Shown: in pieces, positions 20,940 to 35,002 of the stretch
Numbering within the stretch: position 1 is the stretch's first letter
Layout: the number at the start of each line of letters is the position of its first letter
From: Magnolia sinica
Taxonomy: Eukaryota; Streptophyta; Magnoliopsida; Magnoliales; Magnoliaceae
Assembly (NCBI RefSeq): GCF_029962835.1
Contig: NC_080583.1
Span: 65,829,158 to 65,893,157 of the forward strand
Direction of reading: 5' to 3'
DNA: 64,000 bases
Made by a program: the position numbers and the translations under genes
Notes under the pieces: model-generated
What the model was told of the DNA's origin: nothing
Databases searched by the model: none
What the model saw: the letters and a program-made list of their open reading frames with translations, nothing else

Positions 20940-23900
20940 GCGTCCATGCCAGAGCTTTTATGCGGAGACGACCGCTGATGCTCCTCAAGCCCCGGGTTGT
21001 ACGAATGGTTCAAAAGAGGTCAAAGTTACATAGGGCTCGACAATGATGTATTTATTATATCACCGTTCATCCATTTTTAGAGATCAATTTATAGCATCCA
21101 AATATCAACTGGACCACACCTAAAATAGCAGTGGAGATAATGATTTTCACCGTTAAAGAGTTCATAGGGCCCACCATAACGTTTATTTTTAATCCAATCT
21201 GTTCATAAGGTCACAAAAACATGGATGAAGAGGAAAAAAAAAAAATCATATTGACAAAAAACTTCTTTGACCCCAAAATGGTTTCAATGGTAGCCGTTCA
21301 ATCCCCCACTGCTTTGGGTAGTGTGGTCCACTTGATCGTTAGATGTCTTATTTTCTTCTCAAGACTTAAGACGAGCTCGTCGAATGAATGGACGGTTAGG
21401 ATATAACTCATACCATATGATGGGACCCACAGAACTTGCTGACGTCAATACAGCCGCTACATAGCTGCTGTGCGTGGTAAACCAACCAATCCACTTTCCC
21501 AAGCGGATTGGCTCCACAATGATGCATTTATTATATCCACACTGTTCATCCATTTTTAGAGATCAGTTGATAGCATTATCCAAAAAATGAATCATATCCA
21601 AATATCAACTGGACCACACCACAAATAGCAGCCGAGATAATGATTTTCGCTGTTGAAGAATTAGTAGGGCCCACCATAACCACCATAACGTTTATTTTTA
21701 ATCCAATCTCTTCATAAGGTTACAGAGACCTGGATAAAGAGGAAAAACAAATTTCACATTGATCCAAAACTTATGTGACACCAAAATGGTTTCAATGGGA
21801 GACATTCAATCCCCCACTGCTTTTTGTACCATGGTCCACTTGATCGTTAGATATGTCTTATTTTTAGTCTCAAGACTTGAGACTAGCTCGCCAAATGGAT
21901 GGACGGTTAGGATATAACACATACCTCATGATGGGACTCACATAACTTTCCCACGTCAATATAGTAGCTATATAGCTGCTGTTCCACACACCAGCTATAT
22001 AGACGGTGTTGGTACGTGTCGTGCGAAGGCGAGTGCTGATGCACCTCGAGTTCTGAGTTGTATGAACGGTTCAAAAGAGATCAAAGTTACATGGGCTCCA
22101 CAATGATGTATTTATTATATCCACACCATTCATCCGTTTTTAGAGATCATTTTATAGCATTATCCAAAAAATGAATCATATCCAAATATCAGCTGGACCA
22201 CACCACAAATAGCAGCAGAAAATGATTTTCACCATTAAAAAATTCGTAGGGCCCACCATGTTGTTTATTTTTAATCCAATCTGTTCACAATGTTATAGAG
22301 ACCTCGATGAAGAGGAAGAACAAATTTCATATTGATCCAAAACTTCTGCGACGTCAAAAGGGTTTCAATGGTAGATGTTCAATCCCCTACTGCCTTTTGT
22401 AGTGTGGTCCACTTGATTGTTAGATATGTCTTATTTTTCGTCTCAAGCCTCAGGACAAGCTCACCAGATGGATGAACGGTTTGGATATAACACATGCCTC
22501 ATGATGGGACCCACAGAACTTACTTAGGTACCTACACCATCTATATGTTCATAAGGTCATTGAGAGGAAAAACAAATTTCATATTGATCCAATACTTCTA
22601 TGACCCCAAAAGGGTTTCTATGGTAGACTGTCAATTCCCCACTGCTTTTTGTAGTGTGGTCCACTTGATCGTTAGATATATCTTATTTTTCATCTCAATA
22701 TTTAAGACGAGCTCGCCAAATGGATGGACGGTTTGGATATAACACATACCTCTTGATGGGACCCTCATTACTTGCTCACATGAATACAACAACTATATAG
22801 CTAGTGTGGTAAACCAACCAATCCACTTCCCGACCGGAAGTGGATTGGCTGCTTTACCACACACTAGCTATATAGATGGTTTAGGTACGTGTCGTGCGAA
22901 GATGAGTGCTGACGATCCTCGAGCTACGAGTTGTACGAACGGTTCAAAAGAGATCAATGTTATATGGGCTCCACAATAATGTATTTATTATATCCACACT
23001 GTTCATCCATTTTCAGAGATAGTTTTTATAGCATTATCTAAAAAATGAATCATATCCAAATATCAACTGGACCACACCACAAATAGCAGCGGAGATAATG
23101 ATTTTCACTGTTAAAGAATTCGTTGGGCCCATCATAACGTTTACATTTAATCCAAACAATTCATAAGGTCTTAGAGACTTGTATGAAGAGGAAAAACAAA
23201 TTTCATATTGATCCAAAACTTTTGTAACCCCAAAAGGGTTTCTATGATAGGCATTCAATCTCCCACTGCTTTTTCAAGTGTAGTCCACTTGATCATTAGA
23301 TATGTCTTATTTTTCCTCTAAAGACTTAAGACGAGCTCGCCAAATGGATGGATGGCTAGCATATAACACATACCACATGATGGGACCCACATTACTTGCT
23401 GACGTAAATACAACAACTATATAGCTGGTGTGTGGAAAACTAGCCAATCCACTTCTCGACTGGAAGCGGATTGGCTTGTTTACCACACACCAGCTATATA
23501 GATGGCGTAGGTACATGTCGTGCGAAGACGAGCGCCGACTCTCCTCGAGCTCCGAGTTTTACGAATGGTTCAAAAGATATCAAAGTTACATGGGCTCCAC
23601 AATGATGTATTTATTATATCCACACCGGTCATCCATTTTTAAAGATCATTTTATAGCATTATCCAACAAATGAATTGTATCCAAATATCAACTGGACCAC
23701 ACCACAAATAGTAATGGAAATAAGATTTTCACTGTTAAAGAAATCGTAGGGCCCACCATAAGGTTTATTTTTATTCTAATCTATTTATAAGGTCACAGAG
23801 ACCTGAATGAAGAGGAAAAACAAATTTCATATTGATCCAAAACTTCCGTGACCCTAAAAGGGTTTCAATGGTAGACGTTCAATCCCCCACTGCTTTTTGT

Positions 23901-24716
23901 AGTGTGGTCCACTTGATCATTAGATGTCTTATTTTTCATCTCAAGACTTAAGACGAGCTTGCCAAATAGATGGACAGTTAGGATGTAACACATACCTCAT
24001 GATAGGACCCATAGAACTTGCTGACGTCAATATAGCAGCTATATAGCTAGTGTACCACACACCAGCTATATAGATGGTGTAGGTACGTGTCATGCGAACA
24101 TGAGCGTTGACACTCCTCAAGCTCCGAGTTGTACGAACGGTTCAAAAGAGACCAAAGTTACATGGGCTCCACAATGATGTATTTATTATATCCCACCGTT
24201 CATCCAGTTTTAGAGATAATTTTATAGCATTATCCAAAAAATGATTCATATCCAAATATCAACTGGACCACACCACAAATAGCAGCGAGATAATGATTTT
24301 CACTGTTAAAGAATTCATAGGGCACACCATAACGTTTATTTTTAATCCAATATGTTCATAAGGTCACAGGGACCTGGATGAAGAGGAAAAATGAATTTCA
24401 TATTGATCCAAAATTTCTATGACCCCAAAAGGGTTTCAATGGTAGACATTCAATCTCCCACTACTTTTTATAGTGTGGTCCACTTGATCATTAGATATTT
24501 ATTATTTTTCATCATAAGACTTAAGATGAGCTCGCCAAATGGATGGACGGTTAGGATATAACACATACCACATGATGGGACCCACATAACTTGCTGACGT
24601 CAATACAGCAGCTATATAGCTGGTGTGTGGTAAACCAACTAATCTGCTTCTCGACCAGAAGCGGATTGGTTGGTGTACCACACACTAGCTATATAGATGG
24701 TGCAAGTACATGTCGT
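20940..24716 (+). mobile_element. Array of foldback MITEs, part 1 (six units plus one partial)
   Basis: Unit markers GGCTCCACAATGATG-like lie at about 21034, 21511, 22094, 22968, 23593 and 24165; a unit with only the right half starts near 22525. The usual period is about 570-630 bases. Within a unit the motifs CGTTCATCCA, ACTGGACCACAC and GTTCATAAGGTCAC on the left recur inverted and in reverse order on the right (GTGTGGTCCACTTGA, TGGATGGACGGT), so each unit is nearly palindromic. Units join through inverted ends AATCCRCTTCC-spacer-GGAAGCGGATTGG. No transposase is encoded. The array is cut at 24716 by the Athila element. Confidence 0.9.
22793..22875. repeat. Hairpin at a junction between two array units
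   Basis: The left arm CTATATAGCTAGTGTGGTAA... is followed by CCAATCCACTTCC, a five-base spacer CGACC, then GGAAGTGGATTGG and ...CACACTAGCTATATAG. Arms are about 38-40 bases and nearly perfect. Similar junctions lie at 23417-23501, 24611-24696 and 40329-40413. Confidence 0.9.
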
Positions 24717-26907
24717 TGTTCACTCCCTAAGTATAGGGTTGTGATGTAGTAATAAACTCGGTGAGAGCGAGGTCGAATCCCAAGGGACTGAAACCTGTAC
24801 GTAATCTGAAATTAAATAGAACTAGAATTAGAGTAAGATGAAATCTAAATCGAATGAATTTGAGGGAATAATGGTGAAATATTAATCTAAACTTAAAGAA
24901 TTTAGAGGTAGGAAACTAAGGATTCAGAGGATCCACTTGTAGAGATCAGGGAGCTCTACGGTCGATTCATGAACTCAACTGGACTTCGAGTCCCATATTC
25001 ATTCAGTTGGAAGATATAACTTGAAAATCAATTCTTAACTTTATTTAATCTAGTTTTCAAGAGATCAGACGGGTCTAAATTAGAATGAATTCCATCACAA
25101 AATCATGCCCATGAGACAAAGCAAACAACAGAATTAAACCAATTCACAGCCAATCTGAGTGATGTATGAATGTCAGGAAGAGTTCCGTCATCCAACCATG
25201 CCCAGGAGATGATGGTGAACAACAGGGTTCCCAAATTCATAAACCCTATAATGCTAAGAACATGCTCAAAGCTATCGCAGATCTATTGTAATTTCAGTCA
25301 CAACAAACCATTAAAAATTAGAAACATTCCTATTAATCAAACTAAATCAACATCAACTTAGTCTAACATGAATCAAAGCCATAACATGAATTAAAACCAT
25401 AGAATCGTTTCCATCACACCACAAGCTTCACCTCTTAGCCCTAGCTAAGAGGTTTAGCCGAGCATAGACATGGCAAGGCTAAACATCTTAAAAACAATTA
25501 AAATTAAGAAAAGCAGGGATGAAAAGGAACCAACCGGCCGAACTTTCTCTCTCCTTCTTGCTCTTCTTTCTTCCACGCAGCTCCCCAGATCCACCCCTCT
25601 TGCTTCTTCCTGTGTGTCTACCCACTGATGGATCCATCTCCACGTGCTAATCTCTCTCTTTTATAGCTGCTACTGACGGTGTAGAGGTCGGTTTTGAGAA
25701 CCGACTCCAAATTGCCGCACAGCGTGCGTAATGTTTACGCACCTAGAAAACGCCAATAGTTGCGTCAAACCTGTTTCGGCGCGGCTATCCAATCTGTTTT
25801 GGCCATCTGACTCGCTCAGACTCCATGGTGGCTGTCATTTTTTGGTCAAGCATCAACTTGGATGGTTCAGATTTCCCATCCGATCAAAGGTAGTGGGCCA
25901 CCACATCTCCAAAACGTCCGGTTCTTCCAGACTGTGCGTAACAGAGACGAAAGTCTCTGATTCTACGATGCTTGGTGGGCCTCCTGCCGGAAGTTTCTAG
26001 GAAATCCACTCCTTCCATCTGCTTCGTCTTACCAATTCAGTTAGATATGGTCAGTTTTGGATTGCTGCTGATGTGGCCCACTTGATTTTCCAATTTGTTG
26101 TCCAACCTGCGTTTTAACAGTTAAAAACCAACCTAACTTTCCTCTTTTGATCCTCTCTTCTAGGTATGGATCATTCAAGCCATTGGAATCTACTGGATGG
26201 TTCGGATTAGTCGTTTGGGCCACGATGGTGGCCCACAAAAATCATCCGCAATCCCTGTTTGTGGTGAAAATTCAGATTTCCAAATCCGGATTGTTTTGAA
26301 CGGGTCAGCGCCTGCTGACCGTTCTAACATGTTTTGGTGCCTTGCTGGTGCACATGCGTGGGGTACACGCACTGCAAGTGGGGTCTACCTTGATGTTTTC
26401 TAGGGAATCCATACCGTCCATTCAGTTTTCCATCCAATTCAAGGAGCTGAAACCAAAATTGAAGTATATCCAGATCTCAGGTGGGCCCCAAATCCGAGAT
26501 TCATGGGCTAATCTATCCGTTGGGACACTTCCACAGGGATCTAGTGACTGAAATTCAGCATGTACGGTTAATTTATGGTCCTCAGGCTAAATATAAAGTT
26601 TCGAGCTAAACGGATGGTGGGAACCCTGTGATCTTGCATTCTGGATGATTTTCAGGCCACTTAAGCTCCAGTTTCTAGATTTTCTCAGATCTCTGGCATG
26701 TAAATTCATCAATTTTGGTCCCCTGGAGTCCGTCCCTTGCCTTGGTGCATTTTGAACGTTAAATCCATGCTTTTAGCATCCTGATCCAGTCCAAGCTCGC
26801 AATTATACCTTGCAGCACAAACATGATTAAAATGGGCTATTAAACGGTACCATGTTCATAAATCCAGGCAATAGCTGGGTTTGATATGCAATATTTGACC
26901 CTTAACA
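24717..26907 (-). repeat. Athila LTR (3' LTR in the element's sense)
   Basis: It starts TGTTCACTCCCTAAGTATAG and ends ATTTGACCCTTAACA. It aligns along its whole length with 37616-39806. A G-rich tract on the minus strand just inside it (near 26908-26918) could be the polypurine tract. Confidence 0.95.
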
Positions 26908-28289
26908 CAACCCCCAACCAGCATTTTGCTAGTCTCGAGCAAACTATGCAAAAAATAAGTTGAGAATTACAGGATAATTGCTATGAACTCGAGTGATTTT
27001 TTTTTTTTGGAAAACAATCCATATACTAGAACTTTAAGATTCATGAATGTTGGGCATTACTTTCTCTTGGAATTAAGTTCATGGTAAACTTTATAATCAA
27101 ATTCAAAATATTAATCCATTAATCAGAAAAAAATTCTAAACATTGAGTCTCATGAGTGTATTGTGCAATCTCGGCTTATCATCCTTAAAATTCACTTCTT
27201 ATTTCAGGATATCATTGGTAACCAACAAGATAATTTATGATAACCAAAACTTAAACCAAAACTTGCCTCACAGATCATCTTTTCATTTTTTTAGCTTTTG
27301 ATTTTTCTATTAAAAGTAATGCCAAAAAGGGGAATCAAATCCTCACCTATAGGGAGCAAACCTATGGTGAAGACTGTACACCCAACTTTTTCACATATCA
27401 TCCATGGGGAATTAAATTTACACCTATAGGGAGCAAACCTATGGTGTAGACCATTCGTCCAATCCTTTCAATTTCTTAGGTTGGTTCCTTTCAAGCTTAG
27501 TGATCACCAAGTTAATCCTTTAATATCGAACTGCACCCTTAATGTGCAAGCGAGATGTGTTTTGTGAAATCATGACTCAATCAATATTTAAAATCTCTAA
27601 CCATGGATTAATAGTTCGAACTTAACTTTGAAGTTTAATAGATACTGAATCCAAGAGTCATAAATTACTAACATCATGTATCTTATAAGTCTGAATCCGA
27701 GATGGGCGTCCAAATCACTTCGAATTCATGCGAAATTCTAGAAAAATTTAAAAATTTTCACAATTTCTGCTCATGACTAAGAAAACACTAATTATGACAC
27801 CTAATCTCCCACCCCCAACCTAAAATCTACATTGTCCTCAATGTAAAAGATATGATCATATAATGTACATGAGACAATGAAATTGAAAGAGAAGTGATGG
27901 AAAGGTAGTACCTGGACGAAGGGCTCAAGAAGCTTTTTGCAAAGATATATTAGTGTGAGAGCAGGTCAGCACAAGAGAGAAATCAACAAAAGCAAAATAA
28001 CAAAAATAACATCATAAAAAGAAGATCCTACTTATACCACTTTCGCAGGTGCTCTCGATTGTATTTAGCTTATGCAACAAGTCTTTAAACCCCTAGGTTA
28101 CCCCTAGTGGACGAGTTATAGTCTCGTGGGGGTTTGCAGCAATATTACCCCCAAACATTAAACTAGGAAAATGAAATGGAATAACAATAAAAAAATAATA
28201 ATAATAAAAAACAGCATAAAGCAAACTACCCTAGTCCTATGAAAACAGGAAACCTACCTATACCTCCATCAGACTAGGAGATCAATCCT
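26908..28289 (-). other. Athila region between integrase and 3' LTR
   Basis: About 1.4 kb without a long frame; no envelope-like reading frame is evident. The phrase CACCTATAGGGAGCAAACCT occurs twice, near 27344 and 27421. Confidence 0.6.
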
Positions 28290-28715
28290 GATAAACAGGA
28301 TTAGTCAGAGGTATGGACATGTCCTCTGAATCAAATTTCTTGACAAATGGCTTTAAGCAATGTCCATTTACTTTAAACTCCTTGCCATTGTCAGGATCTC
28401 TTATCTCAACGGCCACATGAGGATATGCAGTGACCACAATGTAAGGGCCAGTCCAACAAGATCGAAACTTACCTGGAAAGAGATGTAATTGAGAATTATA
28501 TAAAAGGACTTTCTGACCAGGTGTGAATGATTTCCGTAGAATACGTTGGTCATGAAACGCCTTCATTCTGTCCTTATAAATTCTCGAGTTCTCGTATGCA
28601 TCGTTCCGGATTTCTTCGAGTTCATTCAACTGAAGTTTGCGTAGCGAGCCAGCGGTGTCCAGATTGAAATTTAATTTTTTAATTGCCCAGTAAGCTCTAT
28701 GTTCCAACTCCACAG
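28290..28715 (-). pseudogene. Athila integrase C-terminal part
   Basis: The minus strand carries [40 protein letters not shown] and a [16 protein letters not shown] stretch, the conserved C-terminus of Athila-type integrase. It is the continuation of the integrase core at 31810 and beyond, separated by the inserted solo LTR. Confidence 0.9.
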
Positions 28716-31700
28716 TGTAACGCCCTGAAATTCGGGGGTCGAGCATAACTCAGCTCCCGAGTTCCAAAACATCACTTATGCAACATATTTAATGATGGAT
28801 GTATGTTGTCTGTATTAGTGCATAAAACATGGAATAGATTAAGCCAAAGTGCAGATATAATTTAGGGATAAGTGAAAAAAGCAAGTGGAAGACTTAAAGA
28901 AATATATGTGTGTACATGTGTGAATCCCTGAAATACATACACATACCAAGTCGTAATGTAAGTGTTATTTTCAAAATTTCAAGTATCAAATTACATCATT
29001 TAAATCCCAAAAGAAGTCCCAGCATCCCGCGCATCAGAACAAGGCTCACAAGAACCCGTCTGAAAACTGCATAAAAGAGAAAGCAGCCTCATCATCATCC
29101 ATCTCCCGCTCTGCCTCAGAGGTCGCATCCACATCTGCAACATCAGCAGCTAAGACAGAGTCTGGTGGGTGTTTAACATCGCCCCAGAACGTGGGAGTGA
29201 GTGATCAACTCAGTGGAACAATAAAGCACAGGTTAACATGTTATCAGTTCAATCAAGCAGTAATGATAAAGTAGAACAATTAAACGTGTCCTAAGTACTC
29301 TTATTAATGCAAGGATGTATGCAGAATGATGCTGCCCTCACGCGTACACCCTCAGCGTCTTCATCTTACGTTACGCATGACATCGCCTCAAAGTGCGCCA
29401 CGTCTACAAAGCACATGCAAATGCGATGCATGAACATGATTACCAAGTTGTTATTAGTCCTTTTCATACAGCGGGATTGGGAAGCTAAGGTACCTTCCTC
29501 ATATTACCATCCAAACAGTGATCCATTCTAGGGTCGTCAGTCCTAGACATCTCATACGATCATATGGTTTCAGGTCGTTGCAAAGGGCTCGTCACCAATC
29601 AATGCACATCTATCATACCATCATTACTACACTAAGGCTCGTCACCTCAATGCAGTATCCAGGCATGCTCGAGGTCACTACAAAGGGCTCGTCACCAATC
29701 AATGTAGGCCGACAGCACGAATATAGTGTCCCATACCACCATAATCAGCTCACGAGTTTGGTTGCTCACTAGTCACTATGGGGAGGCTTGTCACCCCAGC
29801 GTAGGTCGACAGCACGACCACAGTGTCCCATACCACCATGTCCGGCTCATGAGTCTTAGCGGATCAAAGTACCATAGTTAATAGGATTTCATTGGTAAGT
29901 TTGGTACCCTAGATTCAAACAGTAGCGTCCAATACATGGTGAACATACATCGGACAATCGGGTTACTTGACGAACTCGACTAGCACAAACGCATGTTGGG
30001 TTGAACGACATAGAGTGCGTAAACACTCCGCGTGGCCAAACCACTGCTGACAACTCTAATACGACTCGGGTTCGTCTAATCACGTCCTACGTGGCGAAAG
30101 CAACCTCAGCCACGAATTTAAGGTCGATTACCGATTTCCTAGACTAACAGTCCCACACACATTACACTACAACAGATATTCGTATTGAATGTAGAACAGT
30201 AATGGAACAACAAGTTCAACCATGTAGCATATGAGTACTTGAAGAATATCAACTTAACATGAATGTAAGCATAAGTAATACTTGAAATTAACCAACAAGG
30301 AATGTAACCAATAAGAAGGAAATCATACACACTAGTGGGAGAGTTGAGAATCGCTTCTCAACGCCCATACTAGGTTCAAATATCACACTTTAGATCATTC
30401 AGACATTTCTACAAACACTTAGAATACATAATACAACATACATATGTTGAAATACACACATTTGGACAATTCCTTTTACCAAGGAGTTGTCGCACATGCA
30501 TCTAGCATACATACATGACAAATAATCATGGCAATCTCATGTTCATATTTTATACGCATACGGTACTTTATACATACACATGGAATACACAAATCTCAAT
30601 ATAACACATGCATATCAGGAACGCAACATAAACATAACATTTGGCATGTGAAATCTCATCCATAACAAGAATAAATCATTCACTGGCATTGAAAGCCTTG
30701 AAAACCATAACCTATACACTTAAAGTCCGCACCTTAAGCCAAAAAAGAATACCGAACTGATTTCAGACGAGTTGTCTTCATCAACGACGATAGAAAACCC
30801 TAAAGCAAGAATAGAAATGAGATACAACAACACCAAGACTATTCTAAGCTCTAACACAGATTAGGGTTAGGTTAACTTACCCAAAGATGAACTCAGAATT
30901 GCCGGAATAACGATTCAAAAGTGAAGGTTCAAGGATGAAGAAGAACAGGAAAGAATCTAAGATGATTCACCAACATCTCTCTCACTTTCTCTCTCTTTTC
31001 CACTCTCTTTCTTAGGTAGGGTTAGGAAATTCGTATGGAAAAGAGAGCTAGGGTTTTAAGGACTATAAATAGGCCTAATATTGATGAAAATAACCCCAGG
31101 GCCAAGGTATACTTAGGGTACAACCAAAACCAGCCTCTCACGATCTAACGAAGCACTTCTGGTGGGCCTATTACCACGAAAGGTCGGACTTAAGCTCACT
31201 GACCATGGATCTAGGTCAAGCTGAGTTTTCGTACCGACCGGATCTTCAGATCAGCCGTGGCGGACCACACTCAATTCAACGGTCACAGAATCTCGATCAA
31301 GTCCACAAGCACAAGGACATGCCTGGGCCACCTTCCCTGATCAGAGGGTGAAATTGGGTCAGAATCCAACGGTCAGATTGCTTAAAATCATCGTGCAAGC
31401 GACACGATTCAGATTTTATAAAAGCTTAATAAATTTCCAACCGTTCTCACACTCTTTACTTCGAACTCAATCAAATCGACCCAGAACTTCACATGGACTT
31501 GATTTTCGAGGTGATGATCAAGCCCAACATGGTGACCGCAAAGCCTAAGATCATTGCTATCGGACTTTCGACGCACAGTCCAGGTCCAATCCAGATCTTC
31601 CAAAAATTTTCCAGAACAACTGGATTTAACGATGGATCCCAGATTTCAGAGTAACATAGCGCTAACTATTCTACAAGTTTTGAGTCATGCAGATACAATT

Positions 31701-31804
31701 TAAAGTAATTGATGCAATTTTCACAAGCAATCGAGTATAGCGCTAATTACCCCAAAAACAACTACTTAAGGAAAGATTAGTACAAAATTTTCAGGGTCAT
31801 TACA
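28716..31804. mobile_element. Solo LTR of a Ty3/gypsy element inside the Athila integrase
   Basis: The 3089-bp insert begins TGTAACGCCCTGAAATTCGG and ends AATTTTCAGGGTCATTACA. It is flanked by the 5-bp duplication CACAG (28711-28715 and 31805-31809). There is no internal coding region and no direct repeat of its own ends, which fits a solo LTR. Orientation is more likely minus, because TGTAATGACCCTGAAAATTT is a common gypsy LTR start, but it is not certain. Between about 29580 and 29850 blocks GGCTCGTCACC and GACAGCACGA..AGTGTCCCATACCACCAT repeat. Confidence 0.8.
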
Positions 31805-31809
31805 CACAG

Positions 31810-32512
31810 GCAAGTGGCAAGCCTTCCCATAGACAAGTCTAAAGGGCGACATTCCAATAGGGGTTTTAAACGCAGTACGGTAAGCCCACAAGGCATCAGT
31901 CAATCGGATTGACCAATCCTTACGGTCAGGGTTAACCGTTTTCTCCAAAATGTATTTGATCTCCCTATTGAAAATCTCAACTTGCCCACTTGTCTGTGGG
32001 TGATATGGGGTGCTCACCTTATGAGAGATATTGTATTTCTTCATTAAAATCTCGAATGGCCTATTACAAAAGTGTGAGCCCCCATCACTAATGATAGCTC
32101 GAGGCGTTCCGAATCGGGAAAGGATGTTCTCTTTTAGAAATTTAATGACCATGCGATGGTCATTATTCCGACACGGAATAGCTTCAACCCATTTAGTGAC
32201 ATAGTCTACAGCGAACAAAATATATAGATTTCCAAAAGATTGGGGGAATGGTCCCATGAAATCAATGCCCTAACAATCAAATGCTTCCATGATAAGGATG
32301 AGATTTAAAGGTATCATATTTCGATGGAAAAATGCTCCTAATTTCTGACAACGCTCACAAGCTTTGCAAAACTCATGAGTGTCCCTGAATATAGTGGGCC
32401 AGTAAAAGCTACATTGCAAAATCTTGGTTGTAGTCTTTTTGGTAGAAAAGTGACCACCACAGGCCTGTGAATGACAGAAAGAGATGACACTCTGATGCTC
32501 AACGTCTGGCAC
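31810..32512 (-). pseudogene. Athila integrase core
   Basis: Minus-strand blocks show the zinc-binding H-H-C-C part (SQACGGHFS ... CKACERCQKLG) and the catalytic core ([19 protein letters not shown], then [11 protein letters not shown], then [10 protein letters not shown]), characteristic of Athila/gypsy integrase. Integrase inserts the DNA copy into the host chromosome. This copy is a fossil. Confidence 0.9.
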
Positions 32513-32665
32513 ACATCCCCTTAAGATTTGGTCTAGGTAATATTTAAATAAATATGGATCGTCCTAGAAAAAGTTGCGTACCATGGTAAAGAATTTCTTC
32601 TTATCTTGCGCAGTCCAATGTGTCAGTATGGAACCTGTGGCAAGATAATTAGCAATATTAGCGAA

Positions 32666-34018
32666 CTAAGGTGAATGGGAGACTCTGAACAGTTGTTCAT
32701 CAGGGAATATATCATTGATATGGGTCACCTCAAGGAAATCAGAGGTATTAAGGCGAGAAAGGTGATCGGCCACTACATTCTCTACTCCCTTTTTATCTTT
32801 AATTTTCAAATCAAATTCTTGGAGTAGAAGGATCCATCTTATTAGGCGGGGCTTAGAATCATTCTTAGAAAGAAGATACTTGAGTACCTCATAATCTATG
32901 TAGATAATGATCTTGGATCCGATCAGGTAGGACCTAAATTTGTCCAAGGCGAACACTATGGCTAAGAGTTCTTTTTCCGTAGTCGAGTAGTTCACTTGGG
33001 CAAGATTTAGAGTCCTACTCGCATAGTGAATGACGTAAGGCCTCTTATCTTTTCTTTGACCTAGAACCGCTCCAAGAGCATAATCAGAAGCGTCTCACAT
33101 AAGCTCAAAAGGAATGCTCCAGTTGGGTGGTTGTATGATGGGTGCACTAGTCAACATGCCCTTAAGCTTAGTGAAAGCTTCCTGACATGGTTCAATCCAC
33201 TCGTATGGTGCATCCTTTTGAAGTAGATTACATAAAGAACGAGAGATGAGACTAAAGTCCTTTATGAATCTTCTGTAAAACCCAGCGTGTCCTAAGAAGG
33301 ATCGCACGTCCCGTATGTTCTTGGGTGGAGGTAGGTTAGAGATAAGATCAATTTTTATCTTATCCACCTCGATTCCTTTGGACGAGATAATATGTCCAAG
33401 GACAATTCCCTTATGAACCATGAAATGACACTTCTCCCAATTAAGTACTAAGTTCTTTTCTTCACATCTTTTCAGCACACATTTAAGACTCTCTAAGCAC
33501 TGGCTGAAAGATGAACCGAAAACAGAGAAATTGTCCATGAAGACCTCTAGATATTTTCCCACCATGTCAGAAAAGATACTCATCATACATCGCTGAAAAG
33601 TAGCAGGGGCATTACATAATCTGAATGGCATCCTTCTGTAGGTAAAGGTGCCATAGGGACATGTAAATGTGGTCTTTTCCTGGTCCTCATGGGCGATTTC
33701 AATCTGATTGTAGCCCAAATACCCGTCCAGGAAGCAGTAATAGGAATGACCAGCTAGCCTTTCCAAGATTTGATCAATGAAGGGCAAAGGAAAGTGGTCC
33801 TTCCTCGTGACGGTATTCAGCTTCCTGTAGTCAATGCACATTCTCCAACCAGTAGTAACTCTAGTTGGCACGAGTTCATTATTGACATTGGCTACGATGG
33901 TGATCCCGGACTTCTTAGGAACCACCTGAGTTGGACTCACCCATTGACTATCGGATATGGGGTATATGATACCCACATCCAATAGTTTAAGAACCTCGGC
34001 CTTAACCACTTCCCGCAT
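32666..34018 (-). pseudogene. Athila reverse transcriptase and RNase H
   Basis: RT motifs include GWRMCIDYRKLN, HFPLPFIDQILERLAGHSYY and VFMDNFSVFGSSF (the family's DDF box appears as DNF). RNase H follows with [20 protein letters not shown] and VADHLSRL. Both domains are typical of Athila. The frames are interrupted. Confidence 0.92.
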
Positions 34019-34666
34019 GTTTGGATTTAGTCTACGTTGTGATTGCCGAGCGGTCTTCGCATTATCCTCAAGATATATGCGGTGAGTACAAATCGAGGGG
34101 TTGATTCCCTTGAGGTCTGCTATCGTTCATCCAAGGGCTCCCTTATGCTCAATGAGAGTAGATATGAGCATATTCTCCTGTTCTTTTTTCAAATGAGCAG
34201 AGATCACCACCGGGTATGTCTCATCTTGACCTAAATATGCGTATTTCAAATCAGAGGGCAAAGGTTTTAGGTCAAGCTTCGGTGGCTTGAGGTTAGACGG
34301 TAGAGGCACTACATCAGTTTGTGGCAATTCTTCAAATTGTGGCATCCACCGGTTAACTTCAAGTACCGGTGTAGTATCAAGCAAGGCACATGTCTCCTTA
34401 ATCATGTTATCGTCAAAATCATGGGAGTGGGCCAGACACATCTCTAGAGGGTCAGAGGATAAGGTCAGAGGTGTCGTATCTTCCACTAAAGAGTCAATCA
34501 TGTTAATGTCGTGGAAATCGTCATCATCCTCTAAGTTTCTGCCATTATTGAAAAAGATGTTTGACTCCAATGTCATATTCCCAAAAGACATAGTCATGAC
34601 ACCATTCCTGCAGTTGATAATTGCGTTTGAAGTGGCAAGGAATGGGCGACCAAGAATGACGGGAAT

Positions 34667-35002
34667 CTAAGTATTCATGTTATAGATGGGTTCGGTGTCC
34701 GGGATGATAAAATCTACAGGGTAGTAAAATCTATCAACTTGGATCAACATATCCTCAATTATCCCTCTTGGTACACGAACAGAGCGATCAGCAAGTTGTA
34801 GTGTGGTTAGGGTGAGTTTTAATTCCCCCAAACCTAACTGTCTGTATACCGAGTAGGGAATCAGATTGACGCTCGCTCCTAAGTCAAGAAGTGCATGATC
34901 AATTCGATGGTCCCCAATTACACATGATATGGTTGGGCTACCGGGATCTTTGAATTTCTGTGGCACGTCTTGCTTTAGGATGACACTCACTTTCTCGGTC
35001 AA
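34667..35002 (-). pseudogene. Athila aspartic protease
   Basis: The stretch HALLDLGASVNLIPYSVYRQ is the Athila-type retropepsin motif (usually LDLGAS), followed by LGLGELKLT and VRVPRGIIEDMLIQVD. Protease would process the gag-pol product. Sequence 34127-34597 between protease and RT is the usual linker. Confidence 0.9.

Noticed and set aside
20940-24716. CRISPR-like or satellite array
   Set aside because: Units are about 600 bases, near-palindromic and transposon-like, in a plant nuclear context; no short repeat-spacer pattern.
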